A DNA stretch of 42,264 nt, taken from CAKRZE01 sp045617585. GTDB taxonomy: Bacteria; Bacillota; Clostridia; Oscillospirales; CAG-272. Position 1 is the stretch's first letter. Every line of letters begins with the position of its first letter. The notes beneath the pieces are model-generated. The model did not search any database, was not told where the DNA came from, and saw only the letters and a list, made by a program, of their open reading frames with translations. Below, piece by piece: positions 33,990 through 42,186 of the stretch. The stretch is from assembly GCA_045617585.1 (NCBI GenBank), contig JAZLIW010000176.1, forward strand, positions 1 through 42,264. The letters are read 5' to 3'. Both the position numbers and the translations under genes were made by a program.

Positions 33990-34032
33990 CAAATCAAAGA
34001 CGGTACCCGTCAAAACGAAAGGATGAAACAAC

Positions 34033-34872
34033 ATGAAAAAACTGCTCAGCGTTCTTCTCGCGATCATGATGCTCGTCTCCGTCTTCACCGTCAGCGCGAT
34101 CACCGCGTCTGCCGATGAGGAAAAACAGTATACGATGAGCGCGATCGTCATGCTCTGCCCCTACTCCGCAGACGACGATTTCTGCAACACCCGGTTTATT
34201 TTCAACTGGACCGAAGCGGATAACCCCGAGATTCCCGAAGGCTTTGAAGCGTGGTGGGGCATCGGCGCCGGCGACGATTATACCGGTTACATCGCCGAAT
34301 GGAACATCCCCGGCGAATGGCACTGGGATGAAAACGGCAATATGTGCATCGACGTTTATTTCAACCTTCCCTATCTGACTGCCGGTGAGGAATATGCCGC
34401 GGCGAAGAACGGCGAGCTGAAGGGCTACATCTGCGACCTCGGCAACGGCGGCGAATTCATCCACGACGATATTAACAGGACCTCCGTCTTTGATCTCGTT
34501 CCGAACTGCGTCATGACCGAGAACCAGTACGGCAGCGGGCTGAACAACAACGCGATCGTCCTCCCCATCCAGGATGCTGAAAGCTACTACGGCGATAAGT
34601 ACGTCCCGGAGACCGAGGAGGTCAAGGTCACCAAGGCTCCCGAACCCAAGGAGACCGAGGCTCCCGAGCCCAAGGAAACCAAAGCACCCGAAACCAAAGC
34701 ATCCGAAACCAAAGCCAATGAAACCAAGGCTCCCGAAAGCGCAAATGATACCAAGGACGCCGGAAAAACCGAAGAAAAGTCCGACACGACGCTGATCATT
34801 CTGCTTTCCGTTGCTGCCGCTGTCATTGTCATTGCCGTCCTCGCGATCATCTTCGGCAAGAAGAAAAAATAA
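34033..34872 (+). CDS. Secreted, C-terminally membrane-anchored protein with repeat stalk
   Basis: 279 residues from ATG 34033 (AAAGGA upstream). Signal peptide ends ITASA (about residue 27). A globular domain of about 160 residues follows, rich in Trp, Asp and Tyr (FNWTEADNPEIPEGFEAWWG, EWHWDENGNMCIDVYF), with no family I recognise. Next is a low-complexity stalk (about 195-250) of APEPKET, APETKAS, ETKANET type units. The C-terminus is a single membrane span (LIILLSVAAAVIVIAVLAII) and FGKKKK. No LPXTG motif is present, so anchoring is by the span, not sortase. The layout suits a surface-displayed binding protein; function unknown. Monocistronic with promoter and terminator. Confidence 0.85.
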   Translation: MKKLLSVLLAIMMLVSVFTVSAITASADEEKQYTMSAIVMLCPYSADDDFCNTRFIFNWTEADNPEIPEGFEAWWGIGAGDDYTGYIAEWNIPGEWHWDENGNMCIDVYFNLPYLTAGEEYAAAKNGELKGYICDLGNGGEFIHDDINRTSVFDLVPNCVMTENQYGSGLNNNAIVLPIQDAESYYGDKYVPETEEVKVTKAPEPKETEAPEPKETKAPETKASETKANETKAPESANDTKDAGKTEEKSDTTLIILLSVAAAVIVIAVLAIIFGKKKK

Positions 34873-34883
34873 GATCTTGCATA

Positions 34884-34930
34884 AAAAAGGGCTGTGAAAC
34901 ATCCGAAAGGGCCTTCACAGTCCTTTTCTT
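34884..34930 (+). terminator. Terminator of the secreted repeat-stalk protein gene
   Basis: AAAGGGCTGTGAA pairs with TTCACAGTCCTTT (one G-U pair) around a loop of about 13 bases, followed by TCTTTTCC. Confidence 0.78.
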
Positions 34931-34983
34931 TTCCGACAAGAATGAGAAACCTCGTGAAAAACAGGGTTTTTTTTATTATCCCC

Positions 34984-35012
34984 TTGCATTTCCGCAAAAA
35001 GTATGATATAAT
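34984..35012 (+). promoter_or_regulatory. Promoter of the lysine-riboswitch dap operon
   Basis: TTGCAT (34984-34989), 17-bp spacer, TATAAT (35007-35012) with extended -10 TG. Transcription should begin near 35019, just before the riboswitch. Confidence 0.85.
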
Positions 35013-35021
35013 GCAGAAAAC

Positions 35022-35192
35022 TTGAGATAGAGGCGCAGAAGATCAAGAGTATCCTTCCCCGTGAGGATCCCGGCAGGATCCGTGAGGAGGGCAAAAAGGG
35101 GTCGCTGCCGAAGCCGGTCGTGCCAAGGCCGTGCTGGTAAACCGGAACAAGATCCGGGTTACTGTCGCTGAACAGCGGAGAGCTATCCGGAA
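35022..35192 (+). promoter_or_regulatory. Lysine riboswitch (L box)
   Basis: The conserved parts of the lysine aptamer appear in order: GATAGAGGCGC at the 5' side, GATCAAGAGTATCC, a purine-rich AAAAAGGGG, GCTGCCGAAGCC, then ACTGTCGCTG and CGGAGAGCTATCC at the 3' side. P1 can form from GATAG (35026-35030) and CTATC (35183-35187). It is followed by hairpins and a terminator before dapA. Lysine binding is expected to stabilise P1 and favour termination, lowering dapA-dapB-ddh expression when lysine is plentiful. Confidence 0.92.
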
Positions 35193-35200
35193 TCATCCGA

Positions 35201-35294
35201 CCGAAGATCCTTCGGCGGTCCGCCCGAAACGGCGGACGTAAATGGATTTTTTCGTTTGACAGCCGTCCGTTCAGGCGGCTGTCTTCTGTTTTTC
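35201..35294 (+). terminator. Riboswitch expression platform and terminator
   Basis: Three hairpins follow the aptamer: CCGAAG-ATC-CTTCGG (35201-35215), GTCCGCC/GGCGGAC (35218-35237) and the terminator GACAGCCG/CGGCTGTC (35258-35283) with TTCTGTTTTT after it. A six-T run (35247-35252) after the second hairpin offers another possible stop point. GGCGG and CCGCC segments can pair in alternative ways, as expected for a switch. Confidence 0.78.
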
Positions 35295-35360
35295 AAAGAA
35301 TCACGCATACAATGAACGGCGGAAAGCTTCCGCTCCGCCGGAAAAGAAAGAGGAAACGAT

Positions 35361-36251
35361 ATGACAAAGGAACCGATCTTCCGGGGCGCGGCGACCGCGC
35401 TCATCACCCCCCTTGACGAAAACGGGATCAATTACGGGCAGTTCGGCCGCCTGATCGACTGGCAGATCAGCGCCGGGATCGACGCGCTCGTCATCTGCGG
35501 CACCACCGGCGAGGGCAGCACGCTCAGCGACGAGGAACACCGCGCTGCGCTGAAATTCGCGGCGGAACGCGCGGCGGGCAGAGTCCCGATGATCGCCGGG
35601 ACGGGCTCCAACGACACCGCCTACGCGATCGAACTGACCGAATACGCCTGCGAGGTCGGTTACGACGCCATGCTTCTCGTCACGCCTTATTACAACAAGG
35701 CAACGCAGAAGGGTCTGATCCGCTCCTTCACCGCCATCGCGGACCGGAGCACCAAGCCCTGCATCCTTTATAACGTCCCCTCCCGTACCGGCGTCAACAT
35801 CGAGCCCGCGACCTATCTTGCCCTTGCCGATCACCCGAACGTCGCGGCGATCAAGGAGGCAAACGGCAACATTTCCAAGATCATGGAGACCGCCGCGCTC
35901 GTCGGCGACAAACTGGATCTGTATTCCGGCAACGACGACCAGATCGTGCCGATCCTTGCCGCGGGAGGCAAGGGCGTAATCTCGGTCCTGTCCAACCTCT
36001 TCCCTGCCGAGACCTCCCTGCTCTGCAAAAAGTATTTTGCCGGAGAGACAAAGGAGGCGCTGCGGATGCAGCTCGACTTCCTGCCTCTCGTGAACGCCCT
36101 CTTCTCCGAGGTCAATCCGATCCCGGTCAAGGCTGCTATGTCGGCGCTCGGCTTCTGCAGCGATTATCTCCGTCTGCCGCTGACCCCGATGGAGGACGCG
36201 GGACGCGAAAAACTGCTTGCCGAAATGCGGAAACGGGGGCTGAACGTATGA
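35361..36251 (+). CDS. dapA: 4-hydroxy-tetrahydrodipicolinate synthase
   Basis: 296 residues, normal for DapA. It condenses pyruvate with aspartate semialdehyde, the first committed step to diaminopimelate and lysine. GTTGEGSTL (47-55) is the family motif; Tyr137 and the Schiff-base Lys165 (AAIKEANG) are in place, and Arg142 in VPSRTG matches the substrate-binding Arg. Start at ATG 35361 after AAGAGGAAA. It lies behind a lysine riboswitch with terminator, and its stop overlaps dapB by 4 bp (ATGA). Confidence 0.96.
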   Translation: MTKEPIFRGAATALITPLDENGINYGQFGRLIDWQISAGIDALVICGTTGEGSTLSDEEHRAALKFAAERAAGRVPMIAGTGSNDTAYAIELTEYACEVGYDAMLLVTPYYNKATQKGLIRSFTAIADRSTKPCILYNVPSRTGVNIEPATYLALADHPNVAAIKEANGNISKIMETAALVGDKLDLYSGNDDQIVPILAAGGKGVISVLSNLFPAETSLLCKKYFAGETKEALRMQLDFLPLVNALFSEVNPIPVKAAMSALGFCSDYLRLPLTPMEDAGREKLLAEMRKRGLNV

Positions 36252-36985
36252 TCCGCGTTCTTTTGCACGGCGCGGCGGGCAGAATGGGAAAAGAGGTCGA
36301 GGCAAAGATCGAGGCCGATCCCATGCTTTCCCTTGTCGGACGCGTGGACCGCGCGGGAGAAGACTGCCTGCCCGCCCTTCCGGCGTTCACCGGAGAGGCG
36401 GACGTCATCGTTGATTTTTCCCATCATTCCGCAACGGACGACCTGACCTCCTACGCCGTCTCCCGCGGGATCCCGCTGCTGATCGCGACCACCGGACAGA
36501 CGCCGGAAGAAGAAGAAGCGATCCGCAACGCCTCGGAAAAAGTCGCCGTCTTTCATTCCGCCAATATGTCGCTCGGCGTTGCCCTGCTCTGCGAGCTGGC
36601 AAAAAAAGCTGCCGTCGGAATGCCGGACGCCGATATCGAGATCGTAGAGACCCACCACAACCGTAAGCTCGACGCGCCGAGCGGTACCGCGCTGATGCTC
36701 GCCAAAGTGATCGCGGCTGTACGGGAAAAGACGGACCTGATCCTCGGCAGGCAGGGCGGCAAGCGAAAAAAGGAAGATATCGGCATTTCCTCGGTCCGCC
36801 GCGGAAATATCGTCGGGATCCACGAGGTGCTGATCTCGACCGATAACGAGACCCTGACGCTGAAGCACGAGGCGCATTCCCGCGCGCTCTTTGCCGACGG
36901 TGCTGTCGCGGCGGCAAAATTCCTCGCGGGCAGACCCGCGGGGCTGTACACCATGAACGACATGGTAAAGGAGAACGACAAATGA
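36248..36985 (+). CDS. dapB: 4-hydroxy-tetrahydrodipicolinate reductase
   Basis: 245 residues. The N-terminal nucleotide-binding motif is HGAAGRMGKEV (8-18). The catalytic segment ETHHNRKLDAPSGTAL includes the His pair and the Lys of DapB, and the C-terminal LAGRPAGLYTMNDM is typical. It makes tetrahydrodipicolinate with NAD(P)H, the substrate of the next gene's pathway in reverse order of ammonia addition. Overlaps dapA and ddh by 4 bp each, so the three proteins are translationally coupled under riboswitch control. Confidence 0.96.
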   Translation: MIRVLLHGAAGRMGKEVEAKIEADPMLSLVGRVDRAGEDCLPALPAFTGEADVIVDFSHHSATDDLTSYAVSRGIPLLIATTGQTPEEEEAIRNASEKVAVFHSANMSLGVALLCELAKKAAVGMPDADIEIVETHHNRKLDAPSGTALMLAKVIAAVREKTDLILGRQGGKRKKEDIGISSVRRGNIVGIHEVLISTDNETLTLKHEAHSRALFADGAVAAAKFLAGRPAGLYTMNDMVKENDK

Positions 36986-37953
36986 TGAAGATCGGGATCG
37001 TCGGCTACGGCAATCTTGCAAAGGGCGTGGAAGCGGCAGTCAGGAACAGCCCGGATATGACCCTTGCCGCGGTCTTTACGCGCCGCGACCCGGAGACGGT
37101 CCGGATCGCCGATCCGGACGCCGCCGTCTGCCGCTACCGGGATCTGAACGAGTGGGAAGGAAAGCTCGACGTCGTGATCAACTGCGGCGGCAGCGCTTCC
37201 GATCTGCCGGTCACCACGCCGGAGATCGCATCCCGCTTCCACGTGATCGACAGTTTTGACACGCACGCAAAGATCCGGGACCATTTTGCCGCCGTGGACC
37301 GCGGTGCGCGGGCGGGCGGAAAGGTCGCCGTGATCTCGGTCGGATGGGATCCCGGGCTCTTTTCGATCGCGCGGCTCTATCTGAACGCCGTCCTGCCCGA
37401 CGGAAAGGACTATACCTTCTGGGGCAGAGGCGTCAGTCAGGGTCACTCGGACGCCATCCGCCGCATTCCCGGCGTTCTTGACGCCAGACAGTACACCGTT
37501 CCCGTTGCCTCCTCCCTTGAGGCGGTCCGTGCCGGGCAGACGCCCGACCTCACCGTCCGTGAAAAGCACACGCGCGAATGCTTCGTCGTGGCGGAAGAAG
37601 GCGCCGACCGCGAGGCGATCGAGCAGGCGATCAAAACCATGCCCTACTATTTTACCGAGTACGACACGACCGTCACCTTCGTGACCGCGGAGGAGCTGGC
37701 GCGCGATCACAAGGGTCTGCCGCACGGCGGCTGCGTCATCCGCAGCGGCAGGACCGGCGTGGAGACGAAGGACGCGCACACGGCGGAGTTTTCCCTGACG
37801 CTCGCCTCCAATCCCGGCTTTACCGGCAGCGTCCTGACCGCCTATGCCCGTGCCGCCTTCCGCCTTGCGGAAAAGGGTGAGACCGGCTGCCGCACCGCCT
37901 TCGATATCCCTCCGGCGCTGCTCTTCCCCGGCGACCCGCTTTCCCTGCTCTGA
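36982..37953 (+). CDS. ddh: Meso-diaminopimelate dehydrogenase
   Basis: 323 residues. GIVGYGNLAKGVE at the N-terminus is the NADP-binding motif. VISVGWDPGLFSIARL and FWGRGVSQGHSDAIRRI are the strongly conserved DAP dehydrogenase blocks for substrate binding. It converts tetrahydrodipicolinate to meso-diaminopimelate in one step with ammonia and NADPH, bypassing the acetylase or succinylase and aminotransferase routes. AAGGAG precedes two adjacent ATG codons (36982 and 36985). Last gene of the operon; lysA, needed for lysine itself, is not in the window. Confidence 0.95.
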   Translation: MMKIGIVGYGNLAKGVEAAVRNSPDMTLAAVFTRRDPETVRIADPDAAVCRYRDLNEWEGKLDVVINCGGSASDLPVTTPEIASRFHVIDSFDTHAKIRDHFAAVDRGARAGGKVAVISVGWDPGLFSIARLYLNAVLPDGKDYTFWGRGVSQGHSDAIRRIPGVLDARQYTVPVASSLEAVRAGQTPDLTVREKHTRECFVVAEEGADREAIEQAIKTMPYYFTEYDTTVTFVTAEELARDHKGLPHGGCVIRSGRTGVETKDAHTAEFSLTLASNPGFTGSVLTAYARAAFRLAEKGETGCRTAFDIPPALLFPGDPLSLL

Positions 37954-37970
37954 CACGGGTCTCATCATCA

Positions 37971-38006
37971 AAAAACAAATTCCCCCGGCGTCGCCGGGGG
38001 GATTTT
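37971..38006. terminator. Terminator between ddh and the ABM gene
   Basis: CCCCCGGC (37982-37989) pairs with GCCGGGGG (37993-38000), followed by GATTTTC on the plus strand. On the minus strand it is followed by AATTTGTTTTTT, so it can serve the convergent operon ending at 38024. Confidence 0.87.
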
Positions 38007-38023
38007 CAAGTTGTATGAGAGAT

Positions 38024-38314
38024 TCAAACCGTCTCGACCCATTCGACCTTGCTCTCAATGCCGTAGCGTTTCTTCATCGCGGCAACGAGGGCAAAATGGG
38101 GCGTTTTGGTGTGCGCCGCCTGCTTTTCGGCGTCTGTCCACTTTTCAAGCAGAAACAGTTCGGTCTCCGAGTCGCAGGGGAGAAAATAGCGGTAGGAGAG
38201 ACATCCGTCCTCCGCCTCGCAGAGCTCACGGATCCCGTTCGCGGCGAGCTCGTCATAGAACCGGGCGCGGGTCTCCCCGTCCGGGAACACGTACGTTACG
38301 AAAAACACTTTCAT
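38024..38314 (-). CDS. ABM-type (antibiotic biosynthesis monooxygenase) small protein
   Basis: 96 residues, one ferredoxin-like ABM domain. The pattern GCLSYRYFLPCDSETELFLL, then EKWTDAEKQAAHTKTPHF, is typical of this fold (compare YgiN and related quinol monooxygenases). Members oxidise quinones or aromatic compounds, or bind haem-like ligands; in an anaerobe the activity is unclear. GGAGG precedes the ATG. 12 bases follow the D-2-hydroxyacid dehydrogenase gene; last in the operon. Confidence 0.85.
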   Translation of the reverse strand: MKVFFVTYVFPDGETRARFYDELAANGIRELCEAEDGCLSYRYFLPCDSETELFLLEKWTDAEKQAAHTKTPHFALVAAMKKRYGIESKVEWVETV

Positions 38315-38326
38315 TTCCGCTCCTCC

Positions 38327-39316
38327 TTACGCCATCGTTTTGAGCATCTCGAGAGAGACTTCCCAGCGGGCGGGTTCTCCCGCGGCAACGCGCTCCGATT
38401 CCTCCGCCATGTAAACGCCCATCCGCTTGACCTCTCTGCCGAGGCTGCCCGCAATGTGTGGCGTCATGATGACGTTCGGCAGGGTGTTAAGCGGCGAATC
38501 CTTCACCGGCGGCTCCGGATCGGTCACGTCGAGGAATACGGTCAGGTCGGGGCGGGCGGCAAGGACGTCGGTCATTTCGCTCTCCACGATCTGCGCGCCT
38601 CTGCCGGTGTTGATAAAGAAGCAGTTCTTCATCATCTTTGCAAAGTGCTCGCCGCGGAGCATCCCGCGGGTCTGCGCGTTGTTGGCAAGGTGGTTGGAAA
38701 CGACCTCGCAGGAGGAGAAGATCTCGTCAAGCGACGCCTTGGTGACGCCGAGCGCGGCGGCTTTTTCCTCCGGGAGGAAGGGATCGAACACGAGGATCCT
38801 GCATTCGTAGTTTTTCAGCAGGCGGATGACCTCTCTGCCGACCATTCCGGCGCCGAGGATCCCGACCCGGTAATCGTAGTTGCCGATGGATCTGCCGCGG
38901 TTCGCACTTGACTCGCTCAGTCTTCCGGCGGAATAGGGGGCAACGGTATGGAAGAAGCCCTTCATGCAAAGGACGATCTCCGCGACCGTGAATTCCGCGA
39001 CCGGAACCGCGTTTGCCGCCCACGCAGAGAAAACGCGGACGCCGCGGTTCAGAAAATCGCGTGCAAAGCCCTGCACCGATCCGGCGCCGTAGTAGACGCA
39101 CTTCAGGTTCGGGAAGCAGCGGGCGATCTCGTCCTCGGTAAAGCGGGGCATCCCCCAGGTCGAAAAGATCTCGGTCACGTCACGGAACGCTTCCGGATCT
39201 TCAAGGATCTTCGCCTTGTTGAAGACGCCGGGCTCGCAGTCCAGCCGTTCAAAGAGACCGTCGTAAACCGCACCGATCGTAGAGGCGTTTTCCGTCAGAA
39301 AAATTCTGTTTTTCAT
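38327..39316 (-). CDS. D-2-hydroxyacid dehydrogenase (NAD-dependent)
   Basis: 329 residues. The NAD-binding motif is GILGAGMVG (152-160). Catalytic Arg239 (NTGRG), Glu268 (TDPEPP) and His287 (TPHIAGS) are all present. It interconverts a 2-keto acid and a D-2-hydroxy acid in the cytoplasm; the substrate is not evident. AAAGG lies upstream of the ATG at 39316, 23 bases after the sugar isomerase-like gene. Middle gene of a three-gene operon, perhaps for oxidation of sugar acids. Confidence 0.9.
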   Translation of the reverse strand: MKNRIFLTENASTIGAVYDGLFERLDCEPGVFNKAKILEDPEAFRDVTEIFSTWGMPRFTEDEIARCFPNLKCVYYGAGSVQGFARDFLNRGVRVFSAWAANAVPVAEFTVAEIVLCMKGFFHTVAPYSAGRLSESSANRGRSIGNYDYRVGILGAGMVGREVIRLLKNYECRILVFDPFLPEEKAAALGVTKASLDEIFSSCEVVSNHLANNAQTRGMLRGEHFAKMMKNCFFINTGRGAQIVESEMTDVLAARPDLTVFLDVTDPEPPVKDSPLNTLPNVIMTPHIAGSLGREVKRMGVYMAEESERVAAGEPARWEVSLEMLKTMA

Positions 39317-39339
39317 CGTAAGATTACCTTTCCGGGGAT

Positions 39340-40086
39340 TCAGACCCCTTTTAAGAGATAGCGCAGAGATTCCGCCTCACGCGGGAGAACGTCCGGGTCA
39401 TCCCCGGGAACGAATTCCAGCAGGCAGAAGGAAGCGGAGGGCAGAAGGCGCAGGAAGCTTCTCCACCGCTCCGTCCCGTCGGCAAGCGGATAGCGACGGG
39501 AGGTGTCCCACTCGAAAACGTGGACGTTGCCGACGTAGGGAGAAAGCCGGCGCGCGGAATCAAGGTTGTATTCCGGCGTGCGGAACTGGTTCGGCTGCCA
39601 CATCATACCGAAAGCGGGAGAGCCGACGCCCCCGATCACGGAAAGCGCGGAATCGGTGTCGTCGGTCAGCGTCCCGGGATGACATTCCATGAGGAGCCGC
39701 TTTCCCCTCGCTTCCGCCTGCGCGGCGAGGTCCTTCCCGTCCTCGATCACCTTTTCCCGTTCCGCGGCGGAATAGTCGACAGACGCCTTGACCCCGCACC
39801 AGAGGCGGAGCGTATCCGTCCCGAGAATATCCGAGGCGTCCAGATACTTCGTAAAGTCGCGCGGGTCGCTCTGACCGACGCGAAAATAGGTGCCGTATGA
39901 GGAGCAGCGGATCCCGGTCGCGTCCTGCATCGCCGCGATCTCACGCAGACGAGCCGTGTCTTCCGGCTTCGCGTGGACGTCACTGCCCCATTCGATATAA
40001 GGGAGCCCCGCTCCGACGCACCGCCGCACGATCTCCGCCGGGTGCAGCGCCCGGAAGGAAACCGATACCAATCCGATTTCAGGCAT
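39340..40086 (-). CDS. Sugar phosphate isomerase/epimerase-like TIM-barrel protein
   Basis: 248 residues. IEWGSDVHA (31-39), LLMECHPGTLTDD (131-143, with Glu134 and His136) and NVHVFEW (187-193, His189) correspond to metal-binding positions of the xylose-isomerase-like/AP-endonuclease-2 barrel. It likely isomerises or epimerises a sugar in the cytoplasm. AAAGGGA precedes the ATG. First gene of the operon continuing with the dehydrogenase and the ABM protein. Confidence 0.85.
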   Translation of the reverse strand: MPEIGLVSVSFRALHPAEIVRRCVGAGLPYIEWGSDVHAKPEDTARLREIAAMQDATGIRCSSYGTYFRVGQSDPRDFTKYLDASDILGTDTLRLWCGVKASVDYSAAEREKVIEDGKDLAAQAEARGKRLLMECHPGTLTDDTDSALSVIGGVGSPAFGMMWQPNQFRTPEYNLDSARRLSPYVGNVHVFEWDTSRRYPLADGTERWRSFLRLLPSASFCLLEFVPGDDPDVLPREAESLRYLLKGV

Positions 40087-40143
40087 AATGATCCCTTTCC
40101 GCCCGACAGCGTTCCGTCTGCGGGCATTCCGTTATTCCCCTCC

Positions 40144-40172
40144 ATTTTAATACAAAACCGTTCAAAAAGCAA
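40144..40172 (-). promoter_or_regulatory. Possible promoter of the isomerase/dehydrogenase/ABM operon
   Basis: Minus-strand TTGCTT (40167-40172) and TAAAAT (40144-40149), 17-bp spacer. A modest match. Confidence 0.42.
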
Positions 40173-40340
40173 CCCCTTTCCGGAAAAAGGAAGCCCTTTT
40201 TCCGCTCCCTCTCTTCCCTGCTTCCCGGTTCCTATTCCGTGCTTTTCTCCTCCTGTGCCGCCTTCTCTCTCCCCGATAAGACCGCAAAATCGCTCGCAAA
40301 ATCGCCGGGCACGATTTTTTCATATTTTTTGAAAAACTGC
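40173..40340. other. Pyrimidine-rich intergenic stretch with a hairpin
   Basis: No gene seen. It contains a perfect 10-bp inverted repeat CGGAAAAAGG/CCTTTTTCCG (40181-40204, loop AAGC) just upstream of the minus-strand promoter candidate, and a direct repeat CGCAAAATCG in two copies (about 40283-40304). Confidence 0.5.
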
Positions 40341-40369
40341 TTGACAAACCGCGGCCTTTATGCTATAAT
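40341..40369 (+). promoter_or_regulatory. Promoter of the tRNA-Leu gene
   Basis: TTGACA (40341-40346), 17-bp spacer, TATAAT (40364-40369) with extended -10 TG; the tRNA starts about 30 bases after the likely start site. Confidence 0.88.
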
Positions 40370-40404
40370 AATCAAGCGTTCGAGAGAACGGCACAAATCA
40401 ATAT

Positions 40405-40491
40405 GCGGGTATGGCGGAATTGGCAGACGCGCTAGATTCAGGTTCTAGTGAGGGTTCCTTCATGCAGGTTCAACTCCTGTTACCCGCACCA
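40405..40491 (+). tRNA. tRNA-Leu (anticodon CAG)
   Basis: 87 nt including an encoded CCA. The acceptor stem is GCGGGTA (40405-40411) with TACCCGC (40481-40487). The anticodon stem CTAGA/TCTAG encloses TTCAGGT, so the anticodon is CAG, reading CUG. The long variable arm (TGAGGGTTCCTTCA) is the class II form of tRNA-Leu. A strong promoter precedes it and a terminator follows. Confidence 0.96.
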
Positions 40492-40500
40492 TACAGGAAT

Positions 40501-40545
40501 AATCCGAACTTCGTCATCAAAGGTGACGCATTCGGATTTTCTGTT
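40501..40545 (+). terminator. Terminator of tRNA-Leu
   Basis: AATCCGAA pairs with TTCGGATT, with an inner CGTCA/TGACG stem, followed by TTCTGTTATG. Confidence 0.78.
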
Positions 40546-40582
40546 ATGTTCACTTATCCTAATTTTAATAAGAAAAAATAGT

Positions 40583-40620
40583 CAAAAAACGGAGACTGCC
40601 TCAATTTGATGCAGCCTCCG
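40583..40620 (-). terminator. Terminator of the sigma-factor gene
   Basis: CGGAG-A-CTGC pairs with GCAG-C-CTCCG (40590-40620) and is followed on the minus strand by six T (40584-40589). It lies 19 bases after the gene's stop. Confidence 0.82.
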
Positions 40621-40638
40621 TAATCTTTGTACGATCTT

Positions 40639-42186
40639 TTATTGTAAAACGACGTATGTTGTCGGCATTTCGCAAGGATGCCATGCTGTACTCAAAAGCT
40701 GTCGGTCAATCAGTATTGATGCGGGAATGCAAACAGCATTGATAAACTTATCCATCGATGCGATACCGTTGACCTGGTTTTGTAAATGTTTGGGCGTATG
40801 ATTTCTTAGGATTGTAGCGGCACGGGAATCCATTTCACGAATAACCGACGCAAGTTCTCGTTTGACAAACTCCGTAATTCTCTCCAAAATGCTTTTATAT
40901 TGTTCAAGAGTATATACCAGAACCGTTGGACGGAACGTATCATTTTCCTTTACAACATATCCTTTTTTGATCATTTCGGCAATCGCTTCAAGATCGTATT
41001 CGCTGAAACTCTTTTTTTCACCACGGCAAATATCACAGAAAATATTGATATAGCGATCATTCCCGTAAAAATCGTGATGATTGCCTTTGCCGCCTTTCAG
41101 GTAGTCCCAAAAATAAAGACTGTCCCCATTCTTTCCGTCAACGCCGCAATAGGAGAAAATATGCTTTTCGTTCAGTTTTTCCAAGCACCAAAGGAAAGCA
41201 GATTCTCCCCAACCGGTTTTTGGAGCTGTCAATTTGTCCCCGCAGTCAATTCTATTGATCATACGAAAAAGGAGAGTAGCAAGTTGCCACCGCAAAGTGT
41301 TGTCCGAAAAATTGTGACCTATGAAGCAGATTTTTTTATATTCGCATAATTGATTACTGATGAATAACTCCATTTTATCGGCAATCAGTTCATGATATTT
41401 CGTCACCGAACGTTCTATTTCATCAGCACATTCGGATGTTATAACGATTACGTTTGACTTGTAGTATTTTCCATCTCTGATGATAATTTGCTTTTCTTCG
41501 AGTGCTTTGATTTCGTCCTCAAGATAAGAAAGTGGAATACCTGTTTCGAGGCTGATTTGCTGGCTGGTCAGGGCATCGTTATAACACGCGCAAACGATAT
41601 TTTGTCTGATTTTGTTTTGCATAAATTGCCAGAATTGATTAGGTCCCTGACCGTGATACATAGGAATCAATTCTTTGGGATTATAACTGAGTTCTCCGAG
41701 ATTTCTTTCCATACTCATTCCTTCTTTCAGTATTTTTCGTGATTTGAAAAGCAGGTATTTTACCATGCTTTCGGAAATGGTAAGAGACGACGAAATTTCC
41801 GCGCAGGAACGATTTTCAATATAATAAAGAATCGTTGCTTTGCGATATTTTTCCGACAGCAACGTCAATTCACGCCGAAGTGCAAAAATATCGCTTTTAT
41901 CTTCATTAAAATGATCTTCCTCTTCGGGGATATCTTCGCTCAATTCACAGGTGCTATGGGCGATTTTCTTTCTGTACCATTGCTTATATACGTTTCCGGC
42001 AACGCTCCACATAAAAGAGTAGAACGCCCGGTCATCACGAATGTTCGCAGCGGATTTTGTCAATTCAAGCAAAATATCCTGTGACAAATCTTCCGCATCT
42101 TCTCGCGTGGGTGTTTTTGCCATACAGTAGGAAAAGATTGTTTTCGATACTTCCACGATTTTTTCACGCAGTTCAATTTCGTTCAT
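40639..42186 (-). CDS. ECF-type sigma-70 factor with long C-terminal extension
   Basis: 515 residues; ATG 42186 after GGGGAGGTG. Residues about 5-75 match sigma region 2 (TREDAEDLSQDILLELTKSA, then AFYSFMWSVAGNVYKQWYRKK). Residues about 99-157 match region 4 (LSEKYRKATILYYIENRSCA, then ISESMVKYLLFKSRKILKEG). An ordinary ECF factor would end there. About 350 more residues follow: a winged-helix-like segment (about 185-245, NDALTSQQISLETGIPLSYL), then an unrecognised region with spaced Cys and His (CGVDGKNGDSLYFWDYL, FCDICRGEKK). The extension may sense a signal or bind a partner. Base use is clearly more AT-rich than the rest of the window, suggesting transfer. It overlaps the preceding gene by 4 bp. 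Confidence 0.85.
   Translation of the reverse strand: MNEIELREKIVEVSKTIFSYCMAKTPTREDAEDLSQDILLELTKSAANIRDDRAFYSFMWSVAGNVYKQWYRKKIAHSTCELSEDIPEEEDHFNEDKSDIFALRRELTLLSEKYRKATILYYIENRSCAEISSSLTISESMVKYLLFKSRKILKEGMSMERNLGELSYNPKELIPMYHGQGPNQFWQFMQNKIRQNIVCACYNDALTSQQISLETGIPLSYLEDEIKALEEKQIIIRDGKYYKSNVIVITSECADEIERSVTKYHELIADKMELFISNQLCEYKKICFIGHNFSDNTLRWQLATLLFRMINRIDCGDKLTAPKTGWGESAFLWCLEKLNEKHIFSYCGVDGKNGDSLYFWDYLKGGKGNHHDFYGNDRYINIFCDICRGEKKSFSEYDLEAIAEMIKKGYVVKENDTFRPTVLVYTLEQYKSILERITEFVKRELASVIREMDSRAATILRNHTPKHLQNQVNGIASMDKFINAVCIPASILIDRQLLSTAWHPCEMPTTYVVLQ

Noticed and set aside
34625..34760. A short tandem repeat that could be taken for a CRISPR-like or mobile repeat
   Set aside because: The units are in frame inside a coding region and vary in spacing; they encode the protein stalk.
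34780..34872. LPXTG sortase anchor on the repeat-stalk protein
   Set aside because: There is a membrane span and Lys tail, but no LPXTG-like motif before it.
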